Assembly: GCF_000294775.2 (NCBI RefSeq)
Contig: NZ_CP015506.1
Coordinates: 1,091,501-1,155,500, forward strand
Direction of reading: 5' to 3'
DNA length: 64,000 bases
DNA from: Cytobacillus oceanisediminis 2691
GTDB lineage: Bacteria; Bacillota; Bacilli; Bacillales; Cytobacillaceae
The notes beneath the pieces were generated by a model. It saw nothing but the letters and a program-made list of their open reading frames with translations. It was not told the DNA's origin and made no database searches. Position 1 is the first letter of the stretch, and each line of letters opens with the position of its first letter. Positions 58,670 through 64,000 of the stretch are shown here, in pieces. Made by a program: the position numbers and the translations under genes.

Positions 58670-59983
58670 CTAAACTTTCACAGTCAGCTTCGTTCTTAAT
58701 AGATTGTAAATGAAATAACCTAAGCAAATTAAGCTGGACAGGGAAAAGCTGATCCAAATCGTAAGAAGATTTTCCATAATAGGCAAAGCTGCAAACCCCC
58801 CGGCAGTCCCAATAATAGATGCAAGGGGAATAAGGGCAGGCAAGGTTTTACTGCCAAGGATAATATACAGCATGGGAACAATCATGGAAGCATAAGTATT
58901 ACCGAAAAAAAACAGCAGTTCGATAGGAGATGGAGGCAGGATACTAACGATAATAAGTAATAATAAACACATGGCTCCGGAAAACAGATAGGTGAATCCC
59001 CATTTTTCTTTATTGCTGAGGGGGCGAAGCATCCCGACGATATTTTTAATGATCAATGTGACAACAGCATGTAATTCTGCACTAATTGCAGAAGAAATGG
59101 CACTGAAGCAAAACAGGACAAATAAAACAATAAGCAATGTTGAATTGATTTTTCCTATTAACTCAAATAACAAGGAATATATGGAATCATAGCTTCTTCC
59201 AAAAATAATAATCATGATCAAAGATGATAATGCAAGAGGAATAGTTGCCCAAATTAAACCCGCTAGTGTAAAAGTAATTCTCAGCTTTTCTTTTTTTATA
59301 ATAAAAACTCTTTGCCATGAGGCACGATCAATAATTACTTGTCCAAAGCCAATTAAAATAGCTGTGAAAATAAACAAAATAGCTTCCGTGTTTTTAACGT
59401 AAAGGATGTATGGATGATATAATTTAATGCCTTCATAAACAGGATATACACCTTCCTGGATATAAAAGTAAACAGGGATGATGATGACAGCGCTGAATAT
59501 GAGTACGACATTAATGCCTGCAAGCTGATGGATTCTTTGCATGCCCCCTGCTCCCCCAATAAAAAAACAAAACAATAAAAAGAAAACCATAACAGAAAAA
59601 ACAGGCAGGGGAAAAATCATGTGCAGTAGGATTCCTGCCCCCATAGCTTGAACGAATATAGAATGGAAACTAATTACGAGAAGAATAAAAATCATGAACC
59701 AGTAACCGGGTGGAGTCAATCTTTTGCGCAATACATCACCTATCGTTTGCTGGTCATGAAACCGATCTCGAATCTTTTTTGCTAATATTCCAAATAAAAT
59801 GAGTGCAAGAGCCCCCATAAGGGAATAGCCGATTCCTCCGGTTAACCCATACTTTATTAATGTTTCGGGAGATGAAAGAATGGTATTGCCTGTTACCCAT
59901 CTTGACAAAAGACTCACAACACCAAAACCGATTCCCAGCTGAAATGCTCCGCCAATATAGTATTGAAAATCGGTTTTCTTCAT
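58670..59983 (-). CDS. Sodium:solute symporter-like permease
   Basis: 437-residue membrane protein with about 12 hydrophobic helices. The loop GFGQVIIDRASWQRVFIIKK is the characteristic RASWQR motif of the sodium:solute symporter family (PutP/PanF/urea type). Its start overlaps the response regulator stop by four bases. Location beside the ureide genes and behind a two-component system suggests uptake of allantoin or a related compound (inference). Confidence 0.84.
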   Translation of the reverse strand: MKKTDFQYYIGGAFQLGIGFGVVSLLSRWVTGNTILSSPETLIKYGLTGGIGYSLMGALALILFGILAKKIRDRFHDQQTIGDVLRKRLTPPGYWFMIFILLVISFHSIFVQAMGAGILLHMIFPLPVFSVMVFFLLFCFFIGGAGGMQRIHQLAGINVVLIFSAVIIIPVYFYIQEGVYPVYEGIKLYHPYILYVKNTEAILFIFTAILIGFGQVIIDRASWQRVFIIKKEKLRITFTLAGLIWATIPLALSSLIMIIIFGRSYDSIYSLLFELIGKINSTLLIVLFVLFCFSAISSAISAELHAVVTLIIKNIVGMLRPLSNKEKWGFTYLFSGAMCLLLLIIVSILPPSPIELLFFFGNTYASMIVPMLYIILGSKTLPALIPLASIIGTAGGFAALPIMENLLTIWISFSLSSLICLGYFIYNLLRTKLTVKV

Positions 59984-60672
59984 TGTGAAGTCTCCTTCAT
60001 GCGGTAATCCCTGGGTGATTGGCCAGTCATTTTCCGAAAGATTTGGCTAAAGTAGTGCTGACTGTTAAATCCGCACTTTTCTGAAATGGTGCTAATGCTT
60101 AATTCAGGGCTTTCAATCAGCATTTTTTGTGCCTGTTTTAATCGAAAGTCATTTAAGTATTCGGAAAAGCCCATTCCTACTTCCTCGTGAAATTTTCTGC
60201 TCAGATAAGCTGAATTGATATGAATTTTAGATGCTAAATAATTTAAAGTAAGCTTTTCATTGTATTCCTTTTGAATAATTTGCAAAGCCTTAACAATTTG
60301 CTCAGAGTAGCTGCCAATTCGTTCATACCTCCGCAAAACGCTCATTAACTCCTCTTCAATGACGGGCTTTGTAATATAATCAACTACTCCAAGCCTGAGT
60401 GATTTTTGAATATAATCAAAGTTTTGATAGGCTGTAACCATGATTAAGTCAATATTACCAGCTGCGGAAAGCTCCATAGCTAAATCTAACCCTGATTTGC
60501 CTGGGAGCTGAATATCAAGGAAAGCGAGAAAGATGTCGTGCTTTTTTATAATTTGAAGAGCTTGTGAGGCATCCTGAGCCTTAAAAAGAATCCAATTGGG
60601 AAATTTCTTTTTGATGAGATATTCCAGCTGTTCCAATTCTATAAGTTCATCATCTACAAGCAGAATATTCAT
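59980..60672 (-). CDS. YesN-like response regulator with AraC-type DNA-binding domain
   Basis: 230 residues. The receiver domain (1-120) has acidic Asp7/Asp8, the phospho-acceptor Asp53 in LAFLDIQLPG, Thr in VTAY and Lys in YITKPV. The C-terminal AraC/XylS double helix-turn-helix reads LNYLASKIHINSAYLSRKFH, then CGFNSQHYFSQIFRKMTGQS and PRDYR. Paired with the kinase upstream (four-base overlap) and the symporter downstream. Likely activator of the transport and catabolic genes. Confidence 0.93.
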   Translation of the reverse strand: MNILLVDDELIELEQLEYLIKKKFPNWILFKAQDASQALQIIKKHDIFLAFLDIQLPGKSGLDLAMELSAAGNIDLIMVTAYQNFDYIQKSLRLGVVDYITKPVIEEELMSVLRRYERIGSYSEQIVKALQIIQKEYNEKLTLNYLASKIHINSAYLSRKFHEEVGMGFSEYLNDFRLKQAQKMLIESPELSISTISEKCGFNSQHYFSQIFRKMTGQSPRDYRMKETSQ

Positions 60673-61439
60673 TGCATCCTTTCTCCTTCCAATTTCTCTG
60701 ACATAATAACGTGGGGGAATATAGCCAAAACTGCTGTTCCATCTCCCTGGTCTGTTAATTGCACAGAAGTTTCATCATTGGGAAATAATAGTTCAAGTCT
60801 TCTTTTTATATTCTCCAGCCCCACGCCGCCATCCTGGGGACTTGTTTCATAGCGCTCTAAAGAATTGTTCCACACTGAAACATGAATCGCTGATTCGATC
60901 TTTATTATTTTTATTTTTAATAAGGCCTCGCCAATATGTCTTTCAAAGGCATGCTTAAAAGCATTTTCCACAAGTGTTTGTATTAAAAAGGGAATGATAA
61001 TGGCATTATTCACATGGTTGTCCAAATGAATTTCATAATGAAGACGATCTCTAAATCTTGTTTTCTGTATCTCCAGATAGTAATTAACATAAGTAAGCTC
61101 ATCTTCAATTGATATGAAATTATTTAAAGTCCGATATTTAAATTTTAGCAGTTTTGAAAGGGTTTCAATGGACCGTATTAATTCTGCTTTACGGTCCAGC
61201 CTAGCTAGAGCCAGGATGGAGTTTAAGGTATTAAAAAAGAAATGCGGCTGGATTTCCTGGTTTAATTGATTGTATAAAGCTGTTTGAAGTTCACATTCTA
61301 ACGCTATTTCTCTTTTTTGCCTCTCAAGTAAATCAATTCTTTTTTCAAAAACAAATAAAAATAGCAGGGTAAAGGCTCCCGCCAGCGGAACCAGAACACA
61401 AAACATAATGTATATGGAGAATGATTCAATAGGCAGCAT
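60669..61439 (-). CDS. LytS/YesM-like sensor histidine kinase
   Basis: 256 residues: one N-terminal membrane helix (about 8-32), no periplasmic sensor domain of note, then a His_kinase domain with phospho-acceptor His66 in QEIQPHFFFNTLNSI, the N box PFLIQTLVENAFKHAF and the G box DGGVGLENIKRRLELLF. The small size and single helix mean it may sense through a partner such as the coupled symporter (inference). First gene of a three-gene operon. Confidence 0.92.
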   Translation of the reverse strand: MLPIESFSIYIMFCVLVPLAGAFTLLFLFVFEKRIDLLERQKREIALECELQTALYNQLNQEIQPHFFFNTLNSILALARLDRKAELIRSIETLSKLLKFKYRTLNNFISIEDELTYVNYYLEIQKTRFRDRLHYEIHLDNHVNNAIIIPFLIQTLVENAFKHAFERHIGEALLKIKIIKIESAIHVSVWNNSLERYETSPQDGGVGLENIKRRLELLFPNDETSVQLTDQGDGTAVLAIFPHVIMSEKLEGERMQ

Positions 61440-61459
61440 GTGGTTCGTTTCTCCTTAAG

Positions 61460-61501
61460 TATTAAAAAAGGGAGGTATAATAACCTATCCCTTTTTTAAT
61501 A
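61460..61501 (-). terminator. Terminator between dppF-like gene and kinase operon (minus strand)
   Basis: TATTAAAAAAGGGAGGT and ACCTATCCCTTTTTTAATA pair over most of their length around ATAATA. On the minus strand the T run lies in the descending arm. It is 32 bases past the dppF-like stop and 20 before the kinase start, so it could be an attenuator for the kinase operon. Confidence 0.7.
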
Positions 61502-61532
61502 TAACATTTTATACAAAATAGAGGTATTTGTA

Positions 61533-62528
61533 TTAAACTGGAAGAGTTTCAGCGATAGGACAGCTTACAAAGTGATTATTAACCAGCTCCCTAAGGGGAG
61601 GTTCCTCTTGCTTGCATTTTTCAACAGCAAAAGGACAGCGTGTATGAAACCTGCAGCCTCCAGGAGGATCAATCGGTGATGGAACATCTCCTTTTAATAT
61701 GACGCGGTCCCTTTTTAAAGTTGGATCCGGAACTGGAATAGACGAGAGCAGTGCTTTTGTATACGGGTGAAGCGGAGAGTCGAACATTTCTTTTTTCTCT
61801 GCAATCTCGACCACTTTTCCCAGATACATCACCATAACCCTGTCTGAAATATGCCTGACGACACTAAGGTCATGAGAGATAAAAAGGAAGGTCAATTTAA
61901 ACTGCTTTTGCAGCTTCTTTAATAAATTGAGAATTTGTGCCTGGATAGATACATCCAGGGCAGATACAGCTTCATCACAAATGATTAATTTTGGATTAAC
62001 GGCCAATGCTCTGGCGATTCCAATACGCTGGCGCTGGCCGCCGCTAAATTCATGCGGATATCTGTCAAGTGCTTCTGGAGGAAGTCCGACATAGCCAAGC
62101 AGTTCCAGCATTCTTTCCTTTCGCCTTGATTTTTCAACCACATTCTGAATGGCCATGGCTTCATTTAAAATTTGCTTCACCATTTGCCGGGGATTAAGAG
62201 AAGCAAAAGGATCTTGAAATATAACCTGCAAATCACCTCTAAGTTTTCTCATATCCTTTTTATTTAACGTTAAAATATTTTTCCCCATATAAAGAACCTT
62301 TCCGTCAGTAGGTTCATCAAGCCTTAAAATTGCACGTCCGGTTGTTGATTTCCCGCATCCGGACTCCCCAACTATACTTAATGTCTCACCTTCAAAAAGC
62401 TCAAATGAAATATCGTCTACCGCCTTTACATATGCCTTTGGCTTGAAGATAGAGTCTTTTTTAACCGGGAAATATTGTTTTAATCGATCTACTTGCAAGA
62501 TGATATTTTTTTCTGCTGTCGTTTCCAC
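61533..62528 (-). CDS. ABC transporter ATP-binding protein, DppF/OppF-like
   Basis: About 331 residues: Walker [15 protein letters not shown], signature FSGGQRQRIGIARAL, Walker B LIICDEAVSALDVS, and the C-terminal oligopeptide-transporter extension with clustered cysteines (CRFHTRCPFAVEKCKQEEP). Energises a family-5 importer together with the DppD-like subunit. GTG at 62528 with AAGGGG nine bases upstream is preferred; a TTG three codons earlier overlaps the previous gene. Confidence 0.93.
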   Translation of the reverse strand: METTAEKNIILQVDRLKQYFPVKKDSIFKPKAYVKAVDDISFELFEGETLSIVGESGCGKSTTGRAILRLDEPTDGKVLYMGKNILTLNKKDMRKLRGDLQVIFQDPFASLNPRQMVKQILNEAMAIQNVVEKSRRKERMLELLGYVGLPPEALDRYPHEFSGGQRQRIGIARALAVNPKLIICDEAVSALDVSIQAQILNLLKKLQKQFKLTFLFISHDLSVVRHISDRVMVMYLGKVVEIAEKKEMFDSPLHPYTKALLSSIPVPDPTLKRDRVILKGDVPSPIDPPGGCRFHTRCPFAVEKCKQEEPPLRELVNNHFVSCPIAETLPV

Positions 62529-62529
62529 G

Positions 62530-63546
62530 TTAGACAACCCCTTCTTTATCTCTTTTGCCAGTCCACTTGTCGGTGTATTTCCAGCATCTTACTTTAATAT
62601 CTTCAGAATAGGAAACAAGATCAGGCTGGTGTGCAGCACATATATCTTCCGCATAAGGGCATCTAGAGGCGAACCGGCATCCGCCAGGCATATTGTAAGG
62701 GCTGGGGACACTGCCATCTATCGTAATTAGTTCTTCCTGATCTTCATGGATTTTGGGCAATGAGTTCAATAGCCCTTGCGTATAAGGGTGCTTTGGATCA
62801 GCAAATATTTGCTCTGTAGAAGCATGCTCGACTATATTTCCGGCATACATTACCGCTACCTTATCACAAGTTTCTGCCACAACTCCCAAATCGTGGGTAA
62901 TCATGATAACACCCATTCCTATTTTTGTTTGCAGCTCTTTTATCAGCTCCAGTATTTGCGCTTGAATCGTAACATCCAAGGCAGTGGTTGGCTCATCTGC
63001 TATTAATACCTCAGGTGTACATGCAAGAGCCATAGCAATCATGACACGCTGGCGCATCCCTCCGCTCAATTGGAACGGTTCTTGTTTCGCTCGTTTTTCA
63101 GGAGAGGGGATTCCAACCATCTTCAGCATATCAACTGACTTATCCCATGCAGCTTTTTTTCCCATCTTTTGGTGCAGCCTCAAAGCTTCTGCAATTTGTT
63201 CCCCAACCGGGATTACAGGATTCAAGGAAGTCATTGGCTCCTGAAAAATCATAGATATTTCATTCCCGCGAATTTTTCTCATTTCATCCTCTGGCATTGT
63301 AACTAAATCTCTTCCTTTAAAAAGAACGGAACCCCCGGCAATTTTTCCCGGTGGAGAAGGAATGAGGCGGAGAATAGAGAGGGAAGTCATACTTTTCCCG
63401 CATCCGGATTCCCCTACAATTCCCAGCGTTTCCCCTTTATGCAGTGTAAAATCGATGCCATCAACCGCTTTGCTGACTCCCCGCTTTGTTGTAAAGTGGG
63501 TTTTTAATCCTTTTACTTCAAGTATTGGCCTGTTACTTTCTTTCAT
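62530..63546 (-). CDS. ABC transporter ATP-binding protein, DppD/OppD-like
   Basis: 338 residues with Walker [15 protein letters not shown], signature [15 protein letters not shown], Walker [15 protein letters not shown] and the C-terminal [19 protein letters not shown] cysteine cluster of peptide/nickel-type ATPases. It lies 20 bases below the permease gene and next to the DppF-like gene; one operon. Confidence 0.94.
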   Translation of the reverse strand: MKESNRPILEVKGLKTHFTTKRGVSKAVDGIDFTLHKGETLGIVGESGCGKSMTSLSILRLIPSPPGKIAGGSVLFKGRDLVTMPEDEMRKIRGNEISMIFQEPMTSLNPVIPVGEQIAEALRLHQKMGKKAAWDKSVDMLKMVGIPSPEKRAKQEPFQLSGGMRQRVMIAMALACTPEVLIADEPTTALDVTIQAQILELIKELQTKIGMGVIMITHDLGVVAETCDKVAVMYAGNIVEHASTEQIFADPKHPYTQGLLNSLPKIHEDQEELITIDGSVPSPYNMPGGCRFASRCPYAEDICAAHQPDLVSYSEDIKVRCWKYTDKWTGKRDKEGVV

Positions 63547-63566
63547 ATCCAGTCACCACCCTTAAC

Positions 63567-64000
63567 TTAATTTAGCTCAATGCGTTTATTGAAGAACCGA
63601 TAGAAGACATCTACGAATAAATTCACAACTACGAAAATAAGTGAGGCAAATAATACTCCTCCCTGGACCATTGGAAGATCACGCATTCGAATTGCATCGA
63701 CAATCATTCTTCCCAGTCCATTAATAGCAAAGATCGATTCCACCAATACGGTGCCTCCAAGGAGTGCGCCAAACTGCAGGCCCACAACCGTAATCACTGG
63801 AATCAGGGCATTTCTCAGTGCATGTTTATAAATAATGATTCGTTCGCGAAGCCCTTTTGCACGTGCTGTCCGAATATAATCCTGGCGAATAACTTCCAGC
63901 ATGCTAGATCTGGTCATCCTTGCGACAATTGCTGCTCCTCCTGCTCCAAGGGTAATAGCCGGCAAGATGACATGGAGCAGACTGTCCCATCCTGCAACCG
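63567..64000 (-). CDS. ABC transporter permease, DppB-like, truncated by window edge
   Basis: C-terminal part of a binding-protein-dependent permease. The frame stays open to the window end (GWDSLLHVILPAITLGAGGA), so the start lies outside. The EAA loop reads RQDYIRTARAKGLRERIIIY and is followed by ALRNALIPVITVVGLQFGAL, and the last helices end FYRFFNKRIELN. With DppD and DppF it forms the importer for which the lipoprotein at 51671-53236 is the likely receptor; a DppC-like permease is expected outside the window. Confidence 0.93.
   Translation of the reverse strand, partial: VAGWDSLLHVILPAITLGAGGAAIVARMTRSSMLEVIRQDYIRTARAKGLRERIIIYKHALRNALIPVITVVGLQFGALLGGTVLVESIFAINGLGRMIVDAIRMRDLPMVQGGVLFASLIFVVVNLFVDVFYRFFNKRIELN

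Noticed and set aside
1..64000. tRNA or rRNA genes
   Set aside because: I saw no CCA-ended cloverleaf, TTCRANNC arm in context, or rRNA core sequence in the intergenic regions.

Overview
The window is chromosomal DNA of a spore-forming, low-to-moderate G+C Bacillaceae bacterium. Protein similarity and gene content suggest a Cytobacillus/Bacillus firmus-like organism, but this is an inference. Supporting points are sporulation and biofilm genes (SinR, SinI, TapA, SipW, TasA, PdaA), strong AGGAGG ribosome binding sites, sigma-B-like promoters, a Bacillaceae-type GC-rich intergenic repeat, and a long block that matches the yfj-yfk region of B. subtilis (YfkM, YfkK, YfkH, YfkF, YfkE, YfkD, YfkAB, PdaA, YfjP, YfjO, YfjN) with insertions.

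Layout. 1-3.05 kb: the end of a sodium:alanine-type symporter gene, then psuK-psuG for pseudouridine breakdown. 3.2-9.2 kb: an enlarged biofilm-matrix island. It holds a class D sortase, a first SinR-like repressor, tapA-sipW-tasA, a second TasA-like protein with an LPNTA sorting signal, a frameshifted DUF5658 gene, a zinc-ribbon protein, a cyclic-di-GMP-I riboswitch directly upstream of a short sinI, and a second SinR facing sinI. 9.3-26.9 kb: mnmH, a monooxygenase/methyltransferase pair, treR and the yfk-type housekeeping and stress genes, with three sigma-B-like promoters and several repeat families. 27.1-31 kb: damaged genes (gamma-glutamyltransferase, DUF421) and an IS3-family insertion sequence. 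31.1-48.4 kb: fumarase, pdaA, DNA and RNA modification enzymes, SelO, a radical SAM protein, an OhrR-like regulator with glutathione peroxidase, a C45 peptidase gene with an internal stop, a haem oxidase and small proteins.

48.5-64 kb: a catabolic locus. The plus strand carries three amidohydrolases, a family-5 substrate-binding lipoprotein, allantoinase, allantoate amidohydrolase, ureidoglycine aminohydrolase and a cupin. The facing minus strand carries a symporter, a YesN-like response regulator, a LytS/YesM-like kinase and DppF, DppD and DppB-type transporter parts; dppB runs off the window. The layout suggests sensing, uptake and stepwise ring opening of allantoin and probably of a related heterocycle.

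The most interesting signal is the matrix island. The SinI antirepressor gene seems to receive two inputs, a Spo0A box and a c-di-GMP aptamer. SinR-type boxes lie in front of tapA, and a sortase with a cognate LPNTA-bearing TasA paralogue suggests covalent anchoring of the fibre to the wall. Several genes are interrupted by single frameshifts or a stop codon (7.7, 27.8, 28.8-29.3, 45.75 and 48.6 kb); from sequence alone these cannot be told apart from sequencing error. I saw no rRNA, tRNA or CRISPR array.
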